A stretch of DNA of 64,000 nucleotides from Leucocoprinus leucothites. Taxonomy: Eukaryota; Basidiomycota; Agaricomycetes; Agaricales; Agaricaceae. Position numbers and translations under genes: made by a program. The stretch spans positions 1,240,001-1,304,000 of the forward strand of contig JAACJO010000008.1 of the NCBI GenBank assembly GCA_013368445.1, read 5' to 3'. Below the pieces are notes generated by a model. The model searched no databases and was not told where the DNA came from. It saw only the letters and a list, made by a program, of their open reading frames with translations. Shown here piece after piece: positions 12,103 to 21,858 of this stretch (position 1 is its first letter; each line of letters starts with the position of its first letter).

Positions 12103-12982
12103 TCAAACGAGGAACTCTGACCAAAGTTCCTTGGCCAAGGAACGGAAAAACAAGAAATGCTTTACAGCTTCCACTCTCAAGTCAATGTTTTCCATTCCCT
12201 CTGCCATGCTCCTCCTCTGTCCAATGACCACACACTTACTGACCACAGTTCTATCTCGAGGATATTCACCTGTCTCCACAGCTTGGCTGAGCTGTTGTGT
12301 CACAGGAATAACATAAAACATGGGTCGCGTGCCGACCATCACGATACAGGGAATCGACATTTCATCCTTTCTCTCGATACCAAGTTGAGATCTGGAGAAA
12401 TTGTTCATCTGAAATGCTGCAATAGCCGCTGCTATAATTGAAGCCTCCAGATCTTCGCCATTGTACTCAATGCTGACTCCCCGAACAATCAGAAGATAGG
12501 TGGATGAGCGATGGAGAAGACAAATGTTGGTTGGAGCCCGTTGACCAAGGTCTCCACAGATATGCAGAGGTATGTCGAAATGTGATCTCTGGATGAATGA
12601 CCGTTCTTCAAAACCAAGCATGCATAGAAGTGCTTGGGTAAAACCATGAATCGCTGACTTTTGGCCTATACGCATAGATGTACAGGAAAGATATTGCTTA
12701 GAGTGTACATTACAAAATCAGTCAGATGAGCAACGTACCTAGGTTGAGATGCGAGGCGAGCTCCAGATACTTTAGCAAAGCATATGTATTATTATTTACA
12801 TCTTCCCTGCCAGCGGTGATATTGATGTTCAAGAATTCAGGATCGACATTTTGACAAGTATCGGGGAGATCTTGGCTAAAGAAAGCTCTGGCAGATTGGG
12901 TTTCAACAGTGATATTGAACGCTTTTAGATCACTGGTAAACCAGAGGTTACCGGGTTTTGCTGTCTGGGGAATAGTTGACAT
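12103..12982 (-). CDS. conserved fungal protein, possibly a degenerate PD-(D/E)XK-type nuclease
   Basis: Two exons (12982-12739 and 12665-12103; 73-nt intron) give 268 residues from MSTIPQTAKPGNLWFTS to SLAKELWSEFLV. The C-terminal half carries IIAAAIAAFQMNN, IPCIVMVGTRPMFYVIPVTQ and RVEAVKHFLFFRSLAKEL. From memory, this matches a large mushroom family of about 270-300 residues in which a central strand reads like LLVQEDKR and precedes an (E/D)PQLIAEAIAAFQ helix, resembling a PD-(D/E)XK core. In this copy the corresponding strand is YLLIVRGVS, so the acidic-x-Lys pair seems to be missing. The frame is otherwise intact. Function is unknown; the nuclease comparison is inference. Confidence 0.6.
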
Positions 12983-14175
12983 GGTTCTGTGCGAACTCTT
13001 GTTGGTATTGGCAAGAACGGAACAAGGAAGGTGATAATGTCTATCTGAGACATTGAGTCGGAGGGCTAATGCAAGAAAATTCAGCCTATCCGCCGCCCTC
13101 ACCTAATTCTACACACAATATGTAAATATTTTTTGCATTTTCGTTCTCTGGTCCAGGTGCTTTGGTCATAGTTTGTTGTTTAGTTATCACCTTGGTGCAT
13201 TCACCGAAGGCGAAGAGTCTTTGACGTCATATATTGTTGTAAACCTATATATTTGGCCAGTCAAAAGCACAGCCATCGAGTCGTGGGCAGTTCTGGAATA
13301 GAGAAGATCGTATCCTCAGATCGGAAAATTCAACGAGAGCTGCCAGCGTGACGCTTATTGAAAAGGGAGTTGCTCAGATGTTCAGAATATGGGACGACAA
13401 GCTCATGGATGTCAACACAGGAAATGTAGAAGCGATCGGAGGAAGAAAGTAATAAGTAACACCGCCGACATCAGAGCCGCTCAAAATATGTTGGGTACTC
13501 GAAAATGGGGAGGAAGATATAAGTGAATTTTCTCGGAATGCTGGGAAGTGGAGGGTATCGACAATGTATCGACACGTCAAAGCCGGAATAGATCCTGCTC
13601 GCTATAGAGCATCCGTACTTCAATATCAAGGGTGGGTTTTTAGATATCCGCAGGTCCATGGACAGCCATCGAATTGAGCAAAGGCTAATCATTGTTTCCT
13701 GCCAAAGTGTGAAGGAATCTGTCCTTTTTCACAAACTCTTCACAAAGGGTACCATAGAATAAACGGGAAACAAGCTAGAAGAAGAGGGAAAGAATGAAGG
13801 TGACTGCCGAGAGTACACTGATCGCGGGTGTATATGATCGAGGTTTTGTGGGGGCAACAAAACGCTTGGGTGAGGGTTCATTGACCTGGTGAACTTGAGC
13901 GTAATGCATGTGAATGTCCTCCAGCGACGAATGGCATTGATTCGGAGGGAGAGGTTTGCGGAAAGATGGGTGATAGCGGTATAGGCACGAGTCCATCGGT
14001 ATGATGGTGATGGTGGTGATGTACAGTCGGACAGCGGAAAACGAAAGTGAAATCGAAGATGAAGAAACATAGCGAGCGTTTGAATGCAAGACGAGATTAG
14101 TGTTGGTGGTGGCGGGAATAGTTTCGCGTTTTGCGTAAAGACAGACTGAAAATATTCGTGCCACAAAGGATACTG
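12983..14175. other. intergenic, no gene seen
   Basis: The minus-strand open frames between 13374 and 14166 translate to Ser/Pro/Thr-rich low-complexity sequence and lie directly downstream of the SCI1-like gene, so they are probably its 3' flank. I found no splice chain or motif. Confidence 0.4.
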
Positions 14176-15298
14176 CTATATATCGTCGAAAGCGGTCCCA
14201 TCCATACGGACCCCCATAGTCTGCTTGACATCCATTCCCAGCAGTTTCATCTTACTGACCTAATAAACCGTAAAGGCGTATACTGAGGCAACAGACGTAC
14301 AACTTACCTGCACTCTCTCGTTCTGGACCTTCCTAAGCTCCTCCAGCTGTTCTCGAGACATGTATGACTCTCTTTCAGGTGCTTTCCTCTTGTGAGCTCC
14401 AGTGAGGGCACGCATATCCGCCGCTGGGTCATAGGTATCCTCGGCTGGTGGTAGGTATTCTCCTTGACGAAGAGCATCCATACGCCTTTCATACTTGGCC
14501 ATGTCATAAAACTTCTCATGAGGGAGTGTTGCTGAAAAGGTGTTAGTCACCTTGTAGTTGTGGTATGTAGGGTTATATGTACCGGTATTGAAGTCCTCAA
14601 TGTAACGCGCAAACTCCTTCCTTTCTTGGTCCTTCAAGAGGGTCTCAGGATTGATCTTGCGCTCCTCTACTAGCCATGCCTGAAACTCCGGACCCTTGGT
14701 GAAAATACTTGAAGCGGTCAGCGCTCATTGCATCCTCAAGAAACAAAGTACAGTCTTACTCCAAGTCGGAAAGGATGCCATACTTTCCCCAGTGAGATGA
14801 GCCGCTCTTCTTCTAAGCATTGGGAATTAACGATCCATCGTGTAGGCGATGGAGATGGCAACATGCCTTCTTTTCTTTCTTTTCTCTCTTTTTCTCCTTC
14901 CTTCGCTCTCTACTCTCTTTCCGTCTACTTTTCTTCTCCCGTTTCCGGCGTTTCCTACCGTCTTCAGATTCGTTGCTACTCGAAGAGACTGAGCGAGACC
15001 GTCTTCTTTTCCGTTTCTCTTTTCGATCTCTCGAGCGTGAACGGGACCGAGAGTCGTATCGCCGGCGAGAGCGGGAGGGTGATCGTCGGTAGGGCTTCTG
15101 TCTATCCCTAGACCTCGACCTTGACCTTGAGTATTTTTCTGGCCTGTCCCGTCCCTCGTCTCTGCGGCCCCTATCTTGAGGTTCGTTTCGGCGTGGACTG
15201 GGGCTCTGACCTCTGTTGTGGCTCCGACTACGATCTCGACGTGACTTTGAAGCGTAGGAACTGTGGTCCTGAGAACGAGACCTTGAACGGGCTGGCAT
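14176..15298 (-). CDS. RS-rich nuclear protein, SCI1 (style cell-cycle inhibitor 1)-like
   Basis: Five exons (15298-14867, 14812-14760, 14707-14583, 14531-14308, 14259-14176) sum to 918 nt and 305 residues. Residues 1-145 are an Arg/Ser-rich domain (many RSRS and SRDR repeats) ending in Lys-rich blocks. The conserved core follows: SHWGKYGILSD, then IFTKGPEFQAWLVEERKINP, then KEFARYIEDFNTATLPHEK. The C-terminus includes HKRKAPERESYMSREQLEELR and ends GVRMDGTAFDDI. The core matches the family of plant SCI1 and its fungal homologues, thought to act in the nucleus with splicing or cell-cycle factors. The start MPARSRSRSQ was chosen because the in-frame sequence upstream lacks ATG. Intron 1 appears to use a GC donor. 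Intron 3 (14582-14532) is 51 nt and stop-free. Confidence 0.8.
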
Positions 15299-15401
15299 TT
15301 TCGTGGTGGTGGTTGAAGCCAGTGGAGTATGGGGGAGCAATGTAGACTAGCTTAGAGCGTCTAAAGCGGCACATATTCATTTTGCAGATGAAATAAGTAA
15401 A
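15299..15401. promoter_or_regulatory. divergent intergenic region with an embedded tRNA gene
   Basis: The SCI1-like gene (minus, starting 15298) and the F-BAR gene (plus, starting 15684) diverge. The 385-bp gap between them contains the tRNA-Thr(AGT) at 15402-15474, so two Pol II promoters and one Pol III unit share the space. Confidence 0.45.
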
Positions 15402-15474
15402 TCCTTCTTAGCTCAGTTGGTAGAGCGCGTCACTAGTAATGACGAGGTCAGTCGTTCGAGTCGGCTAGAAGGAA
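15402..15474 (+). tRNA. tRNA-Thr (anticodon AGT), intronless
   Basis: The 73-nt sequence folds as a cloverleaf: acceptor TCCTTCT/AGAAGGA with discriminator A, D arm GCTC/GAGC, anticodon stem CGTCA/TGACG, and T arm AGTCG-TTCGAGT-CGGCT. The loop CTAGTAA gives anticodon AGT at 15435-15437, which after A34-to-inosine editing reads ACU and ACC threonine codons. A T5 run at 15480-15484 is the Pol III terminator. The D and T arms closely resemble those of the tRNA-Thr(TGT) at 1081-1165. Confidence 0.95.
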
Positions 15475-15683
15475 TTTCATTTTTGGCATTTCGAAGGCAC
15501 CCGGTGTCCTGAAGCGGCGAGTTCAGGCAGTGGATTGATCCAGTGATGGCAGATCTCCGGATGATGTCGATGAACCCAAAATCAACCACGTGGAGGGCTT
15601 GCTTGTAACCACAGCAGCCTTTAATCATAGTTCAACCCTGTTCAACCTTCTTTTCTTCAACCCCCCTTATCCCCTCTACGAAA

Positions 15684-18600
15684 ATGTCTGCCAGGCGGCA
15701 GGCGTCCACCACCTCCCTCACTCAGTATGCACGCGCAGCTTCACCCGTTGGCCAGGGTGGCACTCCCGACTTCTGCAACTCATTCTGGGGCTTCCGGGAC
15801 CAAGGCTTTGATGTTCTCTCGCGACGCATGAGAGGAGCCATTCACACAGTGGAGGAATTGCGTAATTTCTGGAAAGAGCGGTGAGTATCCAGTGAGCTTT
15901 CTTTGCTTTAACCCAGTCTCACGGGATTCTTACTTGGTTTACTCAGAGCTGCTATTGAAGAGGACTATGCAAAACGGATGTCGAAACTCTCGAAATTCGT
16001 ACTCGGCAAGGATGAAGTCGGGTATGTCACAAAGGTTTTTGACGATCCCTTAACATGCACCTTTGGAGTACGCGTCATCCTTATGGCTACGGTATGCCAT
16101 TCCTGAGACCGGTTCGCTTTCGAATCGTCGCATGTGAATGGGGCAGTCATACTACTCAAAGTCTCGAACTTATGGTTCGGGACCATAGCTGACATGCTGA
16201 CGCCATCGCAGCCATCTTGCTCCAAGCCTATATTGACCACCTTTTCTGACTATCTAATCTATAGTGACCTTCGGCGCTCGCTTGATAGCGTCAGAGATGA
16301 AACCGATAAGCAAGCCACATTTCACCTGACTCTCGCGCAGCAAATCCGAACGGAGCTCGAAACACCTTGTGCTGAATTTCAGTCGAAGCAAATGCACCAC
16401 AAGAAGACATACCTGGCAAGCATTGAGAAGCAATGCAAGGCGAAACAGCTACAAGAGCAACACGTGGATAAGGCACGAGAAAAGTATGAGCAGGATTGCA
16501 TGAAGATCAATTCCTATACTGCCCAGTCTTCTCTCGTTCAAGGCAGAGATCTTGAGAAGATCAATTTGAAGCTCGAGCGTGCCAAGCAGTCTGTTCAAGC
16601 TAATGAACGCGAGTTCGCCAACTTCACGAGAGCATTCGAGTCAACCGTGCAGAAATGGGAACAAGATTGGAAGGCATTTTGTGATGGATGTCAAGACTTG
16701 GAAGAGGCCAGAATGGATTTCATGAAAGACAATATGTGGGCGTATGCAAACCTCGTTTCAACGGTGTGCGTGCATGACGATGAGGTACGTCTCGGCTTTC
16801 CTTTCATTTGAGTGTATACTCATTATTTTCTCAGTCTTGTGAGCGCGTCCGTACATCTCTGGAACAGATGGAGACTGAGCGCGAAATTGAGAGTTTTGTT
16901 TCGGTCTACGGGACCGGATCACAAATACCCGATCCTCCAGCCTTCGTCAATCATCAATCACCTGACGCTACCCCTTCCTCCGCTGCTCAGCCTACATTCC
17001 GATACGCCAATTTCGCTCGATCCTCTGCACGAGACGTCCCTATTCAGCTACATCGGAACAGCACCTATATACCCCCTCCTACCCATGAAGAAGAGTTAAT
17101 CAACACGGCTGGCCGTGGTGCAGGGGGAGGTGGTGCTCCTCGTAGAGGAGAAGCATACACTGACTCGAACAACCTGGCCAGGCAACCAATTCAACGGAAC
17201 AGTGTATATGGTACATCTCAGCAGCAACAGCAGCAGCCTCATGTAAATGGGACCGGTCACTCTCCCTCCTCTTCCCAGAACCACCCAAACCAGAATCAAA
17301 TTAGTGACATGCCTGGTCCTTCAACCTCACCTGGGGCATTGGGTTCCAGTGCTCCTCTGCAGCACCGGCCCACTAATGCTGCATCCTCGTCTTCTCAATC
17401 ACAACCCTCCTATCGCCCGTCCCCCGCCGCTCATGATTCTCAAGGCGAACCCATTGATCCCACTGCCAAAACCTATATCAAGGTTGGCAACCATGCCTAC
17501 GAGGTCGACCCATTGAAGGACCCGCAAGGGAATCCAGGCCTCAGTGGAAGTGGTTCCGGGGCAACAACCCGGGCGAGTGTAGGATCCTCCGTTGCTACGA
17601 AGCAGAATGGGGTTGATCCCCTTCAAAAGCAACTCGAGGAACTTCAGAGTGGGTTATTTGTCTCGGGAAATGGAAGAAGAAATACCATCTATCGGGGACA
17701 GGCTCAGAGCGCAGCTGGGGCTGGATCGAGTGGTGAAAATGCTGCCGCAGGTCCCAGTCGCCACCGAAACGACTCACTCTCCGTTGGAGGGGCGCTGTCA
17801 CGATCCCCACCTACTAATTCACCGTCGCCTGCTGCTTCTGGTGGTGGTTCGCAGCCTCCTCGAGATTACAGAAATTCCGCGGACCTCGTCGTAGGCCCTC
17901 CTCCAGTTGCAAATTCTCGGCCTGCCTCACCAAACCCCCCGACTGCTAATTTCATGATTCCCAAGAATTCCAATGGACCTTCGGGAACCGAGGTCGTGAC
18001 AGACGTGTTGGCGGACTACCATCAACGCCTACCTGGTGAACGGAACGGTAGAAGAGCTAGTCTTATGTCGCAGCAGATGCAGAGTCCTACTTCTGCTAAT
18101 GTTGGTAGTGGTGATGGTGGTGGTTATGGACACGGACATTCGTTGAGTGTGGGTAGCCAACAGGGACAGGGTCTTATCAGAGCGCCGAGTATAGGGCATG
18201 CTGGTATTGGGGCACATGGTGGCCAGTCTAGGGGAAATAGTCCCCAGCCTCCGCCTTCAAGGGGACCTAGTCCTGGGCCAGGAGAGATCGTGAACGCGGG
18301 AAATATACCTAGATCTTCTCCGCAGCCTTCACCGCAACAGCAGCCGCAGCAACCTCAACACCGACCCCCGCCTCAGCATCCGTCCCAGCAACAGAGGAGA
18401 AATAGCAGTTATATTACCCCACCATCAGCCGGTACGCCTGTTCGCACTACCAGCCCAAACCCTGTGGGTATTGCGCTTGACCCAAGTGGGAGGGTATCTC
18501 ACGATGAGATGGCGCAACGATATCAGATGCAGCGGGGGCCGACACCTCAGGGTCACCACCAAGCATATGGTGGGATTCAGCAGCCGCCTCAGCCTCAGCC

Positions 18601-20018
18601 TCAGCAACAACAGCAGAGACGCTCAAGCTGGTTAGCAGGAACACCTGCTGGTGCTCCTCCGCCGTCGATGGCACCTCCTGTACAGCCTGCTTATTCGCCG
18701 GTTCCGCCACCACCTCCACCCCCCCCGCCGCAGATCGCCAATATGTACCAGGTTCCGCCGCCGCCGACTCAACAACCACAGCAGGGCTATATGACGCCTG
18801 CACCTGGGCAACACGGGATGTATAATCAGTATTCTCAGCAACAACAGCCCGCAGGCTTCCAGCACCCGCCTCCACAGTCTCAACCACATAGTGCTTATGC
18901 TGTAATGAACAACGCACTGGTTAATCGCCAGCAGAGGGCTAATAGTGTTGGCGGGAATGGATATAACGGAGGATCTGTTCCCTCAAGTCAGTCTTCGAGT
19001 TCGCTGGCTGTCAGAACAGAAGGGTATGGAGCTTCCAGTCCAGGACCGGGAGCTGTTGTGCATGTTGGGAGATCACCAAGTCCTCAGCCGCCAGTTCATC
19101 CAATGCCGCCACAAATCCAACAAATTCATCAGATGCCCCAGCAGGTCCAGCAAATTCCGATGACGCACCAGCATCAGCATCAGCAACAGCTTCCAGTTTC
19201 GGCTTTCCAAGCAGTACAGCAACAAATGCAGGGGCAGGGACAGCAGGGACAAATAACGCAGGGACGGTACAGTGCACCGCCGCAGCAACCTCAACAGCAA
19301 CAGATTGGACAGACAACCGAGGATGGAACACCGATCTTGTTTTATGGTACGTCATAGTATCATCATTTTCATCTCTTCTGTTTCTTGTCTGGCTGTAGTC
19401 CTTTCTTCACGCTTCGTGTTCTCTTTTTCTTTCGCAAGTTTTCTTCGCGAATGCCTTCCCTGGCGAAGGAAGACTCATTGTGGGCGCTTTGGATCACGAA
19501 TATCTGTTTTTGATATTCAGGGGTCTTTTGCTTCTCTTGCTTATTATACTTCCGTGGAATGTGGAGGTTTATACATGCAGGGTCGCTATTTGTTGGGAAA
19601 GTCCGGTATGCCAAGATTACCCCGCATCTTCGCTTTTTCGCCGGGCTTCTGGTAGCCTGTAGGCGATTCTGGTTGGTTTCGGCCTTTTTGAAACTGTTAT
19701 TCGAAACTTTGTCAAGCTTGTGATGATTGTCTGCCGCCCAATGAGCGCCAGCAATGTCACCACCCATTTGGTTACTTCGTTTATTGCTATTGAGTCTCGG
19801 GAGTTTCATTTTGACTTGCTAACCCGGGATTTATTTCAGTGAAAGCACTGTATGATTATCAAGCGACGATTGAGGAGGAATTCGATTTCCAGACGGAGGA
19901 TATCATTGCCGTCACTGCAACACCAGACGACGGATGGTGGAGTGGAGAGTTGTTGGATGAAGCGAGGAGGCAGCGGGGAAGACACATCTTCCCCAGCAAC
20001 TTCGTCTGTTTGTTCTGA
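15684..20018 (+). CDS. F-BAR and SH3 protein of the Cdc15/Imp2/Hof1 family (septation)
   Basis: Exons 15684-15880, 15947-16021, 16265-16784, 16835-19346 and 19840-20018 sum to 3483 nt and 1160 residues. The F-BAR (FCH) domain spans about residues 30-290: FCNSFWGFRDQGFDVLSRRM, EEDYAKRMSKLSK, LRRSLDSVRDETDKQ, and a long coiled coil with KARE, LERAKQ and a WEQDWKAFCDGCQ segment. Residues 300-1100 are disordered and rich in Pro, Gln, Ser and Gly, with polyproline runs. The last 58 residues are an SH3 domain (VKALYDY, DGWWSGEL, IFPSNFVCLF). In yeasts this family bends membrane and scaffolds formins and the actomyosin ring at the division site, so the same role is likely here. I cannot say from the sequence which family member it is orthologous to. 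The introns of 243 and 493 nt are unusually long for this window. Confidence 0.9.
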
Positions 20019-21593
20019 ACAGATCTTTCCATGGATCGGGGTCGAATTGAGGATCAAGAGGATGTCAGGCCCGTTCAGGTTTGTCGCTGAATTCAATCCA
20101 TGATGTTTGCATTGCTATTGGTTGTACCCTCGATACTTGAGCTTGGCCGCTGGAGGTTGCTTATTGTCTTGCTCTCATTACTCCATTTTCATTTTTTGTC
20201 AAGATACGCTACTCACTCATTACCGCTTTTGTTTGATTACTTACACGCCTCCATTCCTTTTGTGATCCGCTGCGCGCTTTTTTCTTTTGTTGACACTGTT
20301 CCGAACTCACGTATGACCCTCATGACTGTTTGATACCTACTTTGTCTTTTTGTTGATTACCACCGTGTGAGCCTCATCATCGTATATCTGTATTGTTACC
20401 GCTCATTGTATGTAGCCGAGAACATTCGAATTCCAGTGCTAGTAGAATCGATGACAGCAGAAACGCTTCTTTACCTGTGCGTGTGCGTGCGTGGTGATAC
20501 AAGGAATACTTTGGATTCTAGCCGGTATATACCCGTTACATAGACTAAGGCTATTTCTGGTACTTGTCGAAGCCTGTCAAAGCTCGCGAGGTTCGGGAAT
20601 ATGATGGGCATCGATGGCGATGCAACCGGTTGTATATAGAATCTGTGACTCCGATACCGCGGAAGGAAAGGTTGCACTGGTGGTTTGGTACTTCCGGATG
20701 TATTTTGCATGTCCCGCCTGACAAGGAATGATGGAATGACACTACTAATCACGATCTCTGAGGACCAAACATGATACGTCAAGCAGTATCCATGTCTGGG
20801 AATTGGCCAGAGCCGTGCACCGGTGGCTCAGGCAGAAGCATCTGTGGGTTTTCATGATATCAGCGGTATTATACGATTCGTGATGGCACACACGCTGATA
20901 TAGCCACAGTAGGTAAGGTCGATACGCGGAAGAGTCGCCAAACTCAGGTAGGATCTGCACACACTATGAACAATGCTGAGAAATTTACCAACTTGGGGGA
21001 TCCGTCGCTGGACATTGACGGTTGATTGAACGTTTGTAGTGACCAGGTGAGCAGACGAAAGATCATGAGATCACGATATACTCAGCAGGGGCCCAGACCA
21101 TGATGAATTTGGAGGACGACTGGATTTAATTTAGATCCCAGTGTGTCAAAGTTCTATGGGTCGTGTGCGGCTGAGGGTGAGCGGATGACGAACGGCAAAG
21201 CCATGTGCACGGCGGAGAGGGCGAAGAAAATTGTGGACAATTATGCCGTTCCTGTGATTTTCCATTTGTTATGTCATGTTATTGTCTGATAGTTCAGGAC
21301 CGTCGGTGGAGGTTTGATTGCTGCTCGGACCTGCCCACGACGAACTCTTCCTCACTCAAGCGAGTCCTGACGCTGCTGACTGCGTAGCGTCTTTTGCAAT
21401 CGCCCATCGCTTGGTTTGATACGTACCACACTAGCCCATATCTGCATCCTCGGCATTTTAGGACCCTGAAGTACGTCAATAAGCAAGAGATTCAGTTGAG
21501 GTGGGAAACCCTGACCTTCATTTTATCTATATCTAGATCTGAGGCACCGTAAGGCGCTAACCGCTTCCAACCCGCTCGGACATTCCGTTTTCC
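20019..21593. other. gene-poor stretch downstream of the F-BAR gene
   Basis: No open frame here chains into a believable gene. The first 400 bases are T-rich and probably 3' UTR. Confidence 0.4.
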
Positions 21594-21600
21594 TATAAAA
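21594..21600 (+). promoter_or_regulatory. TATA box candidate
   Basis: TATAAAA lies 86 nt upstream of the ATG at 21686. The sequence between is C/T-rich, typical of fungal core promoters. Confidence 0.4.
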
Positions 21601-21685
21601 CCCCTACCGTCTTGTTGGGTGCTTTATCCCGATTGTCCATCGTCCCCCATTTTCGTTCATTCTACCCCCCAGCCCATCATCCACC

Positions 21686-21858
21686 ATGCGAGCCACCGTT
21701 TCTCTGTATGAGCACCCAGTCCTCTCTGACTCAGATATCTGGTCTTCGGGCCCTGCTGGCACGAAGGGTGGACGTACTGTGGTCGTGCTCGGAGTCATCT
21801 CAATCGCTGCAGCATCTACCCTCGCCGCTGTGCAATATACTGGGCTTGCTCCTTCTAG
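21686..21858 (+). CDS. possible first exon of a small single-pass membrane protein
   Basis: ATG at 21686 is in good context (CCACC before it) and follows a TATAAAA by 86 nt. The reading frame encodes about 58 residues with one hydrophobic helix (TVVVLGVISIAAASTLAAV) and ends at a possible donor, CTAG|GTGGGT. A matching acceptor may be CACATAG at about 21973, but the continuation is not convincing. It could be a small membrane or secreted peptide gene, or chance. I know of no family for it. Confidence 0.3.

Noticed and set aside
13729..14166. 145-residue minus-strand open frame
   Set aside because: Ser/Pro/Thr low complexity, overlapping a second frame of similar length on the same strand, with no motif. 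It is most likely the 3' flank of the SCI1-like gene.
18447..18917. 156-residue minus-strand frame inside the F-BAR gene
   Set aside because: A shadow of the Gln/Pro-rich coding sequence on the plus strand.
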